Source: Macquaria australasica (Eukaryota; Chordata; Actinopteri; Centrarchiformes; Percichthyidae). Taken from it: DNA of 64,000 nt. Of the stretch, positions 1 to 14,400 are shown piece by piece (within the stretch, counting starts at the first letter, position 1; each line of letters opens with the position of its first letter). Location: NCBI GenBank assembly GCA_005408345.1, contig SEMN01000058.1, forward strand, positions 310,001 to 374,000. The letters are read 5' to 3'. The notes beneath the pieces are model-generated. The model ran no database searches, was not told where the DNA came from, and saw only the letters and a program-made list of their open reading frames with translations. The translations under genes and the position numbers were made by a program.

Positions 1-980
1 TTAGGTGTTCCTTTGGCAAGGGACACACACGCACACACAAAGACACATATAGAGCCAGGAGCCGATAACTCAAACATGATATTTAATAGCTCTTCCCCTC
101 CTCAAGGCATGCATAAAAAAATGAATCAATCATGGATATGAATTACTGTATATTTCTTTGGTGATGTGTGAAAGATAGAGATAAGGAGGAAGGAGGCAGC
201 CAGAGGAATAGAGGCAGAGAGATGTGTGTGTGGCTGGGCTTCAAGGAATGCACAGTTTTAACTGAACACTTAAATGTCTTATGTATGTGTCCATTTTTTT
301 GTGTATGCCACGCGCAACCGTGTGTCTGCATGCAAATATGTGCGCCTGGTCATTGATAATGCTCTAGAGAAGGTTCATTAATGGTAGTTTGAGGCCATTT
401 TGATAGTCATCCAGCTGGCTTTTATAGGACAACAGCTGAGCAATGAGCTCTGAATCCAGAACATGTCAACATCTGTCACCCCTCTGACCTACTTCCCATC
501 AGTCTCCCTTACACATTGACCTTGTTTACAAGTGGATCTAAATCACATCACTGATGTCTTTCACAGACTGGGCCTTCAGCGTCTTTTTCAGGCAGAGGCT
601 ATTCAAATCACTGGCATGCAATGGAAATCACTTGGGAGGATGACACAACCCGTATTTGCTCACTTGCCAGAGCACACTTCTGTAGGATCATAGACATGGT
701 GACCCCTGACCACACAAGCAAATGTGTCTTCTGCTTTGATTAAGAGGAAACAACTCTACATTTATTTGTCCCTTCTCATTTCATGTTTGCTTTAGGTTTT
801 TACCAGCTCAGTGGGAGTCACAGTAGGTGTCTGACCCTATAAGGCTGTCACAGGACCTGTATGCATTGCTTTACTTCACTGTTGCAGGCTATTTCCATTA
901 TTGTATTTTCATTCACAAGTGTTTGTTTTTTCTCCATCCTCCACCTGTGCCCTCATCTTGCGATCCATTTTTCATAAAAG
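1..980 (+). other. col5a3: Upstream intron of col5a3 (partial)
   Basis: This stretch lies before the first visible exon and ends in a pyrimidine-rich tract and the acceptor TTCATAAAAG. I found no TSPN-domain exon, promoter or repeat of note in it. It is read as the end of the intron that follows the TSPN exons. Confidence 0.6.
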
Positions 981-1394
981 AACTCCCAACTTGGGCCCGA
1001 GGCCTTGATGCAAAATGACCAGCCAGATGAACCAAAGGAGCACTCCAAAAAGGACAGGAAAGGCAAAAAGAACAAAAAGAAGAGGGACAAGGGCTCTGAA
1101 GGAAAACGCAAAGGCAAGGGCAAGGGCAAGAAGGGATCCAGAAAGAAAAAACATGAAGAGGAGGGTCTTGAGGATGGCTTCCTCAGAGTGTCCTCAATGC
1201 TGCCTGAGTATCTATCCCAAGAACCCTTTCAGCCCACAGAGTTGCCAGAAATTAAGAGCACCCTAGACACTGTCATCCCCACTGAAGTCTTCGACAAGAC
1301 CCTCATGGAGATGCCCACACATGAACCTGACTCTACAACTGATGCCCCCTCTGTGGTGCCCAGTGCATTGCCTGAATCAAAGGTTACTGAGGAG
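981..1394 (+). CDS. col5a3: col5a3 visible exon 1: Lys-rich variable region of the N-propeptide
   Basis: A 414-bp exon with acceptor AAAAG at 976-980 and donor GAG|GTAGAC at 1394/1395. The frame is fixed by the in-frame stop TAA at 975-977 just outside the acceptor and by joining in phase 0 to the next exon. About 45 residues (bases 1026-1160) are extremely basic, with runs such as KKDRKGKKNKKKRDKG and KGKGKGKKGSRKKK. A Pro/Thr/Glu-rich tail follows. Human COL5A3 has a comparable Lys/Arg-rich block in the same place, and such blocks are candidates for heparin or heparan sulfate binding. An alternative donor, AAAG|GTTACT at 1382/1383, would also keep the frame and remove four residues. Confidence 0.85.
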
Positions 1395-4352
1395 GTAGAC
1401 AAGTTTACCTGTAGATGCTCTACACCCCAACCCCCTCCTGCCATTTGCAGTTCTAACCAATCACTCCTCTAATACCTCCTAACCATAGAGAGCACCTCTT
1501 CCCTCTCCAGTTGCTTACCACCACCACTAACCAGCACCATCCTAATCATCACCTCCTCTACATCCCTGCTAGAAAACATGGAGAATGCATCTTAAATTTG
1601 ACATTTTTGATGATCTCACTATATGCCTTCTGGCTGTTTGTGTGTGTTTTTTGTACATGCATACCATATACCCGAAAAGCATGGTATTCATGGTACATAC
1701 AGTACATATCTTCCTGTACACCAACCTACAGAATGAGTATTGGGTTTACAGTTAATTCAAGGTGAATATTGTGCTCGGCTACCATCTAAATCATTTAAGT
1801 CATACTGCACATGCTTTTATGAATATGCCACAGCAACTGTATATCTTTTTTTTTTAATCCAATCAATTTTTTACTTTAGATAGCAACAAACAAGAAATGT
1901 TTCTGTATGTCTCCTTCATGGTTATTATTTGCTAATTTTCCAAATAAACAAATGTTTCATGCTCACGCTGTTTCTGTAGCTGTTGCAGTCTCTGCCATGC
2001 TGCCACATGAATCTAATGTCGTCATCAGCTAATTACACTCCAGCATTGTAATTAACTGCACACCTGTCAACCTGTATCCCAGATAATCAACACAATCCCA
2101 GAAAATCCACCTGTTTTGCTAACATTCATATCATACATAACAAAATGTGCTTTCACTTGGAAGCACTGGGTGCTAATGCGAAGTGCTCAGTGTCCCCTGG
2201 TTCATCTTTGCTATGACTCATTTTAGTCCATGTGTTGGCCAACAGGAGGGCAAGCCAGTGAAGAAGCCAGTGGTGGAGGAGTATGGAGATGACCTTTACA
2301 GAGACCTCTATGATGATCTCTCAGTTTCCACGGTAACAGTGGGCCTGAATATTACTGAATATGAGGTAGGTTAAATGCAGACACGAGAAATGTCTTCACC
2401 ACAGCACAGAAACACTGAGGGGTGATTTTGGTATTCACTACACCTGTCACTAATGGAGTTTTTCATTCCTTAGCAGATTCTTGAATATGAAGATTACAAG
2501 AATGACACAGAGTCAGAGTATGAAGAGTATGAAACATATGAGGACGGCTTTGACTTTGCAGAGCGGGAAAGAGCAGAGACATGGGATGGAGAGGTAAATC
2601 TCAAAGTGAACTCATACATCAAGTGAGTGGTCACGTCTTCAATTGCCTGTGTCAAGTGATTTCTAACAATCCACATCTATTCATATGTTCCTCCTCCTCA
2701 GGCGAGCCTCAGAGCAGAGAAAGGCCAGAAGGGAGAGCCAGCTATTATTGAGCCGGTGAGCTGCTAGAGGCATTTAATGAATAGCCTAGTAGCTTTAGTT
2801 ATGAGCATGGGAATGAGCGAATACTCTAACTCTCCTAATGTACATTTCATTCTGTCTGTGCTTGTTTCTAGGGTATATTAGTGGAAGGACCCCCAGGTCT
2901 ACCAGGGCCAGAGGTAAGCCTATTCACTGCCTGAAAACAGAAGAAAATGGAAATTCTGACGGTGTCTTGTCTCTGTAATTGTATAGAATGTAGCATAATG
3001 TAAAATAAGCAGGAACTCTCCAGATGTGGGGCAAAATGTTGAGAATTTTGGATTCTAGCCATCCGGATGCAACAGTGGTGTTTTCTGGAAAAAGGAAACA
3101 GGGTTTTCAGGAGTGAACACCCACAAATAATTCTCCATGCACTATAATGCAATGCAAGTCGGCATATGTTGTTATCATTTCATTGGAAACTAAGCCACAG
3201 TATGGCAATGTTCTTTAATGTTTGTTTGAGTGCTGTGAATGTGTCCTTCACAGGGGCTCGCTGGCCCAGCTGGCCCAACAGGCCCTCCAGGACCCAGGGG
3301 AGATCCTGGTGAATTGGTGAGTTTGGCTTAGGCCTGGACCTTGGTCCACTGGGTTAATTTGACCCCAGTTTGACCCCTTCACCTGTGGGACAGAGCTGTA
3401 GGTTCAACTGTGACCTCACACTGAAACATGTCCATGGGATCACTATGTCCTGGTTCAGTCCTGAACTGAACCTGCTGGACTTCAGGGACAGATGTTGACT
3501 CATACATGTTTGACCTGATTTTCTTCAGGTTCAGCCCACATAACAAACAAACCTAATAAATAAACCTATTTTATTTCTTAAGATGAAATCTAAAGAGATG
3601 CAACAACGGTGGATCACTGAATCTGGCACTGATATCAATAAGTGAGGAAGAGATTAACAAATGCAATAGATCTACAAATAATCTCTTTAGCCATGGCATT
3701 AAAAATACATGAATATGAATCACCATCATGGTTTATTAACTGAAACAAAGGACTATGCTTTTTTATGTATTATACTGTATGTACTATGGCTTGCCCTTAC
3801 TAACATAGCTTAATTTATAAACATTCATTTATATGATTATTTTAACAGTCTAGTGTAAATGTAACAGCATAAATTAATTGTAACCTATGATGTAAAAAAG
3901 TAACCACTTGTGTTAAATGTATTCATCAAATATATGTTTTAATACATGATGCCTTTGTACAATATAATTTAAAAGCAGCAATAGCCTCCAGGTCCTCCTG
4001 AAACACAGGTATTGTAAGTATTACATGTGAAGGAGTCAAAGGCATAGAGAAGGAACTCTTCCTTTGTTCATGCTGCAGCATGAGACTGTTTAACACACTT
4101 AAACCTGTCCACCAGTGACTGACATATGAATTAGCTCATGTCTTTAAGAGGTTTTATGTAACACTTATGGGGACATCCTGTAGAAATGTAATGTTTCAGG
4201 TAGAAAATCATAAGCCTGCTGTATGGTTTACTAGAACCCACCTTGACAACTAATTTTATTGTATATTCAGGATATATATAATTAAACATATTCCCACTGC
4301 TGCTTTACTTGTCACTAGTAGAGGAACATATTACCAATTACTTAGATACCTT

Positions 4353-4412
<60 letters not shown>

Positions 4413-4580
4413 CAAACACACAGTAGCCGATACTTATCCCTTTTCCCATCCTTTCTTTGCAGGGTCCCCCAGGACGTCCTGGTCTTGCCGGGGTTGATGG
4501 GATTCCAGGTCCTCCAGGAACCCTGTTGATGCTACCAGTAAGACCTTACAGCACGCTCATGCTTGCTCATGCACACCCAA

Positions 4581-4629
<49 letters not shown>

Positions 4630-6336
4630 ACACCTTTTCCCAGTGTGGAGTAATGTCATGACCACAAGGGGGGGCTGTGTGATTGAACTTCATTTACATT
4701 TGAGGAATCCTGTAATGGGAGCTGATTCCTCTTTTTCATTACCTCCAGTTCCAGTATCTAGGTGATTCCCAGAAAGGACCAGTGGTGTCTCCCCAGGAGG
4801 CGCAGGCACAGGCTATCCTGCAACAGACCAAGGTACACTTCACAAAAACCTGTTCTTCTGTGTCATCATGCCATATTATAACATCAGTGACCAATTCATT
4901 GCATATTAAAAGTCAAAAGGTACCTTGTGCAGTGTACATAAACCACCCAGTTGTGTTTTTCTTCCAGCTGTCACTGAAGGGACCTCCAGGTCCAATGGGT
5001 CTTACAGGTCGACCAGGCCCACTGGTAAGGCTCTCCACTGACCTTGACCGTCATACCTCAAGGGCTCCTGCAACCTTTTACCTCAACTTCACATTGTGTC
5101 TGACCAGGCACAAGCTCTACTCTCTCCTTCCTACCCTTACCTCATCATTATGCACGCTCAGTGTGTTGAGATTACTGTGATTGTGAAATCACTGCAGGGT
5201 TGTAAAAAAGAACAGATTATTTAAAGATGTATTAATTTGTTATAAGCTTGTTTGTTTTTTGGTTGTTTGGTGCTATATTTGAGTGAAGAGTTGAATTGCT
5301 CCTGTACATCATGTCATGCTTTAATGAATTCTTGTGTTTATTTTGCAGGGTATTCCAGGTCCCACTGGGTTCAAAGGTGACAGAGGAGACAGTGGCCCTC
5401 CTGTAAGACCAGACATTATTTCTACCTCTCTACTAGCTTCCATCATACCACATTTGTTTTTTTGTCACACTATTCATTCTTTGTCACACTTTTTACACCT
5501 TTTTCCATTTGTCTTGCTCTCTTCCTTTCTCATACAGGGACCACATGGGTTGCCAGGCCCCCCAGGAATTAATGGAAAGCCAGGAAAGAGGGTGAGATAT
5601 CTTGAATATTGCAGGTTTCCACACTGAAAACCTCTGTATCTGCAGCTTGTGTTAAAAGAATGCTGTGCCTGATGTACAATAAAGCAAAACCTATTTACAC
5701 TGGATTGTGTATCTCGTAGGGGCGTGCAGGAGTGGATGGAGGTCGTGGAGCTCCAGGTGAAACAGGCTCTAAGGTAAGCTCTTTGAGATCTCCCTGCACT
5801 GTATTGTAGTGAAAATCTCTACTAATTGAGCTGCACCAACAACTCACAGATTTTTTTGTTCCAGCAAAGTATTTACGTCCTTACTGCATGTTTGGATACT
5901 AGCTGAGGTTAATGCTACATTGCCAGTTGTTAGACCATATTACTGATGTTTGGTGTTAAGTTCCCATTAATTCAGTTTCCTGTTTCCATGAACACAACAA
6001 TACCACAAGTGTTTAAGCAGCAAGGTTTTGTACGATAACAAACTATCTCCACTTGCAAGTGTAAGCCTTTAGGTATCCAGCAGCCCATAGCTTTTTATAT
6101 GTATTGACAACGAGGCAACTCAATACCTAACAGCTGCAGGAAGAGCTTAGTAAATAAATCAGGCTCCCTTGATGCCAGGTCTGACAGAACAGCAGAGTCT
6201 TTATCAGTCAAAGCAGCATTTTAGCAGACCTACAGCTAATCTGAAAGCTCCCTCTCCCCAACACATACTCAGAGCAGATGGGAGACTCTGCCAGGGGAGA
6301 CTTTCAGTACAATTCTGCTAATGTTTACACATTACC

Positions 6337-6374
<38 letters not shown>

Positions 6375-8412
6375 CAGGGCTTAATGCACTTGCTTCTCTA
6401 TTACTTTTCAGGGTGACAGGGGTTTTGACGGCCTGCCAGGTCTCCCAGGAAACAAGGGACACAGAGTGAGTTAGGTTTGGTAACTTAACATTGTCACTGT
6501 ATTCATTTAGCTATTCAGACACTAACACGCCAGCACGGGATGCATGAATACCTTACACATCATATGGCAGATGTTTATTTGCATATTATGATCATGATGA
6601 TTGTTGTGATTTCTGTGATGACAGTGTACACTAAAAAGCATCTGCTTGATGCTGCTCTGCTATAAACAGAACAGTCTTAAATGTCTTGAGGCTTGTGGCT
6701 AATGCTTTTATCTTGTAGGGGGACAGAGGAAAGCCTGGTCCTCATGGGCCTGTTGGAGAGCCAGGAGAAAAGGTGAGTGCACAGTACTTTACAGAATTTA
6801 CTTGCAACAGAAAACACATCCTGCAGCAGTGCTTTGTTTTTCTTAATTTTTTTCCCATCACGCAAGGTTAAAAGGGAAAACCTTTCCAGATCAATGAATC
6901 AATGTTACAAAGCATTTACATGGTAAAGCACCACAGATCAAAGCAGGCTTTACTGAAATGAAGTCATAAACTTCAAATTTTTTTTAAAATTCTGCTATGC
7001 TGGACTGAGTTAATTCAGTATCAAGGTTTGCAAAAGACATGAAAGCTATGCAGTGCATCCCTGACACAGAATTAAAAATATGAAAGATAGAAGCTCTGTC
7101 AAGATAGTATCTATCCATGCAGGCAGGTGGGTGAAGTTTGAGAGAGCGGTCTATTAGTCTTTGCTGGAAGATAGTTGAATTTCTTTAATGAGCTATTTTC
7201 ACCGATTATGTCTGTGGGGATATAAATGTATCCACGCCTGAGGTTGACTCAGAGAGGTGCATGAGATTTATGCGTTGAATCTGTTTCCGTCTGTCTTATT
7301 TTAGGGATCTGATGGACCTGTGGGGCCAAGAGGGCAACCCGGCGAACCTGTGAGTAACCACATCTGGAAGGATATGATGCTCCCTCATAATGCACACACA
7401 CAGACACCCACATCACAGAATACCTCTACATCAAAATATTTCATGTTTATTGGTTCTCTACATTAAAAATACTTGCTATATTAAGTCTGTGCGTTGAGAT
7501 CTCAGGAATATAAAAAAACTTTTTCTTAGTGCAGAATCACAGAAAAAAATGATTTCCAAGACAAACCTTGAGGGGATTGTGGGAGATCACTGGATTTAAG
7601 CTCCAGCAGAAGTTTCAGCCAAACTTTTACAGAAGAACTTACACAAGTACAAAATCTACTGCTCATACTGTACATGTACACGATGAAAACTACAACAGTC
7701 AAACCTTATCAATGCGTTACTGCCTCAGTGTTCACCCTAGCATTAAGAGAGAAAAGGTCACTGGAAAAAGGCGTGCATCTTGAACCAAAAATATACAATG
7801 ACATAGCATGCTAGTAAAACTGTATCATAGAAATACTACTTGCAAAGTAACTTTGGATCATTGAGAGGACCATGGTAGAAGCTGTCATTTTTTCTGTGTA
7901 TCTCTGTGGTGAACACTGGTTGATTGGTTATGACTCACACTCTTTTCTCCCAGTAGGTGAGGTTGAGGCTCAGCGGGGCTCTGTCCCTCTAAATGGATCA
8001 CCCAGTGCAGGAAGAAAGAGAGCGCCATAAGACATGTTAGGAAAGCTGTGTTAAACTACAAAGATACAGGAAAGGAGAGGAGTTGGCTGTTTTGATGAGA
8101 GAGAGGGAGCGATGGGAAAAGTGAGACAGCAAGAGACAAACGCAAGACAGAAATTTGGTTGGTGGTGGAATAGATAAGAGAGATGGAGAGAGGAAAGAGA
8201 GAGAGTCAGAGAGGGAAGAGATAAAATCCTGGCCTGAATGATTATATTTCCATATCAATCACTTCCCAGGAGATCACAGATGTGGCTTTGGAACAGGTGG
8301 CTTGGCCAACCTACAAAGCGGGAGGCTGACAAAAACAGAGCGCACAAACACACTCACGCAAACATAGGCTAACGCAGTCTCCGTGGCTACCACATACAAA
8401 ACCAGATGCGCA

Positions 8413-8448
<36 letters not shown>

Positions 8449-11400
8449 ATATTATCTGTCTCCCTGTTTTTCACTCTCTCTCTCTCCTTAGTTCTGATTT
8501 ATGATTTAGTATTCCACACTCACTCCATCTCATCATGAATGCAGGTTAGATGGTGACTATTTGCTGTGTTTTGTCTCCAGGGTCCTCGGGGTCTTGTTGG
8601 GCCAAGGGGGCCACCTGGCCCACCTGGCCGACAGGTAAGTCAACATTGCCTTGATTACAGAATCAGAGCTATTCAGTCTCTTCAACTCTATAAAAGGTCC
8701 TCTAGTTCATGGCATTATCAATATGCCACTAAACAAGGAAGCTTTTGAACTGTGTCTCTTTTTTCTCTCTCTTTTGATCAAAGTTTGACATTTCACCCAT
8801 TATTTTCTGACATCTTGTATGTGTGCATTTTTGTCAGGGTATTGGTGGAACCGATGGAGTACAAGGGTCAAAGGGCAACCTGGTCAGTTCTGCTACCTTC
8901 ATAAACTTAAACTCATTGTTTAATTCCCATAACTGCTGTTATATACCACTGACGACTATAATGTACATATAATAGTTATATGAAAATAAGTATTTTTTGA
9001 AAGCAATCTCAGCTACAGAAACATCAGCCAGAGTGACTTAGTGTGTCCTTCTAATGAACCAATTAACCAGTCATGTGATGATGAAGTTATGACAAAGATC
9101 ATGTGGAGGGTGTGCAGATTGTGTGACTACCAGTGTTTCTTGTTGTCAGGGCCCACCTGGCGAGATAGGGCCCCCAGGTCAACAAGGAAATCCAGGAGTA
9201 CAGGTACTGCACCAACACAAAAAAACTGTCCTGTCATTATGAGAGTTAATCCACTCATTACACATCCTATACATTTATTCAAATCATATAGACATGCTTC
9301 AAATATACAGAATCATTTGCAAGCATACAGTTGCATAAACACATTTGCTCTCTCTCACACACAGACACTTCATCTCTTTTTTTCTGTTTTTTTGGCGTAA
9401 AAACTTCCTGTTTCTGATGATTTTTATACTTGCTCTTCTATAGTTTAGACAATTCTCTGGCCTGTTGGGCATATAAAACTTATTCACAATCCAATTGCAT
9501 GGCACTAAAATATATTCAGAATACAAGGCTGTTTTTATTACTTCATGAAAATAATGTTTTTGGAGATACAAGTTTTTCACCCCACAGCAACAACATTTAA
9601 TTGTAAAATGTTGTCAGAGACATTACAGTTATATAAAGAACATTTAATCATATTTTCGATTTTCCAGCAGGCCAACAATCCATCCAACCCCCCAGCTCAC
9701 ACAAGGACACCCACACATACTGTCCATGACTCTTACATACACACATACCATATGCGCACATGCACAGACTCAAGCAAAACCTCAACTCCCAGCCTTCTCC
9801 TACTGTTGTGACACTTAACCTGATTGATGCTTTGTTCTGGTCCAGGGCTTGCCTGGTCCTCAGGGTCCCATTGGACTGCCAGGAGAGAAGGTAGGTAGCA
9901 TGTCTCTCACTTAATTTCAGAATTAAAGCTGTAACCTTGTGACCCCTGTCATCACATATCCAGGGGAGGCCAGTTGAGCTGGAGAGTACGACCCAGCCAC
10001 TTCTGGCTCCCATTCAGACAAGACAGGGCTAGACAGGAAATCAATACACAAGAAACACACAGGCATAACAGACACTAGGGACGGCCTTGGCCGGTGCACA
10101 TCATGAGGTTAGACTGATAAAAGAAATAAAAAGTGGACTTAGTCATAAACACAATATGTTTGGTAGAGGAGCAGCAAAGTGGGAAATGTTGTCTCTTGGC
10201 CATTAGTTAAGGTGCTATATCATATCTGAAGCTCAACTCCAGTATTCATACCTCTCTCTCTGTCCTATACAGGGTCCCTTGGGGAAACAAGGCATGCAGG
10301 GACTACCAGGCATTGATGGCCCTCCCGTAAGTACACACAGACACACAAATACATAAATGCATGCATTAGCACAAACACACATAAACATGCATCTATCCAT
10401 GGATACCTTTGTATATTAAGTAGCTATCTACACATAAACAGAGAGTGTACTGCTGCTACTTCATCAGTCAACTCTGTGCTCAAGTGACAAGACAACTGAA
10501 TGTGAATGACAACTCCACAACATCAACTGATTTACTAGAAGAGTCTGAACTTCATTCAAGCAATGCATTTTGGCACAGGATGTGCATCACTTTATTGATT
10601 TGTTTTTACAGAATGGGTAAAAACATACATAACTATCTACAAGCAAAAACCTATATATATATATACCATATAATGACTGAGTCTTCATCAGTTATCCAAA
10701 GGGGACTAGACCTAGTTGGCCAGACTTTACAGTATAGTATCACTTTTCACGTGAGATGTTTACACATGTTTATATGTACACATACGTATACTACCCAGAA
10801 GTTAGTTAATCTAAATTAACCAAGAGGATAAATGAATAATAAATTCACCAACCTTTCTGTGGGATACAGGAGGTATTTCTGGAATTGATCCAAAGCAGTA
10901 TGATATTTAGAAAAGAATGAAAAATCTTCTTACAGTGAGGCTTTTCTCATCTCTAAGAATTAATTTTAGATTGCAGTCAGACACATTTGAATGAGTTTCA
11001 CTTAATGCTCCTTGTATTGTTCTGCAAAGCTTTGTGACACAATGATATTTTTATGGCGCTTCTCTCTCAGTGCCGCTGGTATATCCTCTTTTTCATTGGT
11101 TGGGTGCATTCTGAAATTTCCATCAAGTAGTGATACAATAATGATGTATTTGCAGCAGTGCTAAGTCAATCTGATTCCTGTTTCAGGGTCACCCAGGAAG
11201 AGAGGGCCCCGCGGGAGAGAAAGGCATCCAAGTGGGTAACTGCATATCTGAGGCTTGTCTACTGTAATGTCGTAGCAAGATATTAAAAGTGCAATATCAT
11301 GCTGTTTCTTGCAATCTATTGTAACTGTGCACTCACTCACATTAGGTTATAATAATGCTCACTCTCATCATTATAATCATTGTGTTCCTACAATGTCATC

Positions 11401-14400
11401 ATCTTTATTGTACAAGAGCATTAGCTTATTAGAGTCAGCAGCATGCATGCATCAGCACCATCCACTTTTTTCAGTTTGAAAATGCTTATTGATAATAAAG
11501 TGTAAGACACAGTGACTGAGTGCAGTGCTTATTTATATCTGGTCAGAGAAATACATTTGTACTGCCTGCTGCTTTCTAAGACTGAAGAATAATGTTGTTC
11601 TTTTTTGTGTGTGTAGGGTTTACCAGGTGCTCAGGGGCCTGTTGGGTACCCAGGGACCCGTGGAGTCAAGGTGAGACATAAATGCTTCATGATCTCAGGT
11701 GTAATGTCCACTGAGATATTTATTCCCTCGCACATTTCATTCTGCGTGTATGTCTACCTGTGACGGACAAGCTGTTTGAGTCTGTGACTGACGGGTGACA
11801 GTTGGAGGGAAAGCACCTCGGTTCTCAAGGGGACTGGTAACAACAGGGTGAGGAGCATTTGACGGATGGGAGAGATGTCAGAGTCGGATAGAGCAGAGCT
11901 GTGTGCGTATGTGTGGAGCAGTCCATTTTGAGTGCGCTTTTGAAATTGAGGAACAAAAGTGAAGTTGTCATGAAATGGAATCTGCTTGGTGTTTGTTTAG
12001 TCACATATACACATGTGGTATTTTATCTGGCAGGCTGACTCAGCATCCCTTAGGGGAAACAATCATCATAAATATGAAATGAATGTAAGGTCAATAACTA
12101 CTCAACAACAGAGTGTTGGGTCAAGAGAAAATCAATACACACTTATAAATCAATTCAGTGTTTTAAGTTGGGGTATTTCTGGAAATACAGGCAACCAGTG
12201 ATTTTTCTATGTGATGTCCAGAGTCTTTTCTTGAGAGTAGGCTTGTCAGTGATGTTAGAGTCTTGTTAAATGAAGTGTTTTTCCCCACTTTTTTACAGGG
12301 CGCAGATGGAGTTAGGGGTCTAAAGGGGAGCAAAGGAGAGAAGGTGAGTGAAATAGATAGTGAGTCTTTATTCTGTTGCTTGTTGTCAAATTGTGGATCG
12401 TGACTGGAAGGACACTTGACGAACTACAATGTAATGATGCCATTTATCATCAAGAGAGCTTTCATTAGACATCACCTCTCCTCAATGCATCATAGGGAGA
12501 AGATGGATTCCCTGGGTTCAAAGGTGACATGGGCATCAAGGGAGACAGGGTGAGAGCACCCACAAATCACAAGCCTCAGTATCATTTCCTGTCAGTTATT
12601 CTCTATACTCTACTCTCTATTCTCTAGTGGAGATAAAAATGTCACTTCCCTTCTACTCTCATTCTTGACTTTAGGGTGATAACGGATCTCCTGGTACTCG
12701 GGGAGAGGATGGACCAGAGGGGCTAAAGGGCCAAGCAGGACCATTGGGAGATGTAGGAGCCCCAGGGACAGCTGGCGAGAAGGTACATTTTACAAGATCA
12801 AATTTTTACATTACAAGAAAAGGGTAGGACACAAAAGAGGAGGATAGGGAGATCAAATAGGCTGCCAAATTATAAGAAAACTCTTATCTAAACCTGCTTT
12901 ATGCTGCTGGAGCCATTATAATGTTAGGCTGTACAGTTACATTTCTTTAGCCCAGTTTTCAGTTGTGACAAAACTTTCTTTTAAAACGAGTGTCTGCACA
13001 TCATTGAAATACTGAACATATGGATTTTAATGCCCTCACATTTATTACATCTGGTTACAGCACATTCCTAAGGCAAAACTGCCACTGAGTCAGTGCACAT
13101 GTTTAAGCATTTAATCTTTCTGTTATCACTATATACATAAATTTAGAGATATCCTGCTGTATTGGTACGTGCATAGTCAGCAGTATGTCAAAAATATCTT
13201 AATTAAATGGTTTTCATGCACTTTACTTTTTAATATTTCTCTGGTTTATTTCTTCCTCCCCTCTTATTTTGTCGGTCTCTCTGCAGGGTAAACTTGGCGT
13301 GCCTGGATTGCCAGGATATCCAGGAAGACAAGGTTCTAAGGTGATTTAGCATTGATGAGCTGTTATGATCAGTTAATGTGTCCCCTGGTTCCTTTATCAG
13401 AGCTTTAACCAGCAAGATGTGTGTCTTTGGCTGGACTGTTTCCTGTCTGATTAAAAATAAAGGATGATAAATGGCTTATTAAAAAAGGCTATTTTATTAA
13501 TAGTTCATTAGTGACATCAATTCATTACATGTTGATGAATGGTGTATTTAAGGCTGTGTTGGGCTCATGGATTAGATTTGCTTTAATTTGATACAGTAGT
13601 TAATTATACGTTAATGAGACATTGGGGGTGATGTGTGATAAATGGAAGGCTGAAGCTGATTAACCTCTACGTGTCTCCAGGGATCACTTGGCTTCCCTGG
13701 TGTGGCCAGGGTCCCAGGAGAGAAAGGACGAAGGGTGAGGACTGTGGTGACATTTTAATCCATATCACATTCTGACTGCTTCAGAATATGTACACTTTTC
13801 TGTGTAGGAGCTATTGTAAAATAAATGAGTGATGAATAATTGCTAACCTCTACAATGCAGGGTCCAGCTGGTCAGCCAGGGCCTGGGGGACAAAGAGGTC
13901 CTAATGTGAGTACAGCTATAGGTGCAATGTCAATGTATAAAGCTGTATTTCCTCTAATTAGATACCATCAGTTTACCACAACTTGTGGGAGGCACATTGT
14001 TACATCACTGCAGTGTTTTCACATCACCAGACGTTTATCTTCCACCTCACCAGATGAGTTATGCATGTGCTAATCAGACTGTTGTTTGTTTTCCAATAGG
14101 GAGCCCGGGGGGGAAGAGGAGCAAAGGGGCCCACTGGAAAGCCTGGAGAAAAGGTGTGCTTAGACTGACACACACACACACACAGCCTGACACAAACAAA
14201 GACATATGCACATACAGTTACGCTCACATAAACACACACCTGGGTGTCTCATAAAGTATGGATGAGCGCGCCGACCGAGTTGGAACTGGTTGTTGCTGAA
14301 CACTTCTAGATGACAGGCCATCTGGTGCAATGAGAAGCTACTGTCTGGCAGGGGATGCTTCAGTTTACACTCTCACCCTCAAAGACCATCTTGGGAAAGC

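Noticed and set aside
781..835. Possible small exon after GCTTTAG with a GTAGGT donor
   Set aside because: It would be under 30 bp, does not match TSPN or variable-region sequence of V/XI collagens, and no phase support is available.
1229..1444. Antisense ORF across exon 1
   Set aside because: It is a shadow of the col5a3 variable-region exon in the opposite frame.
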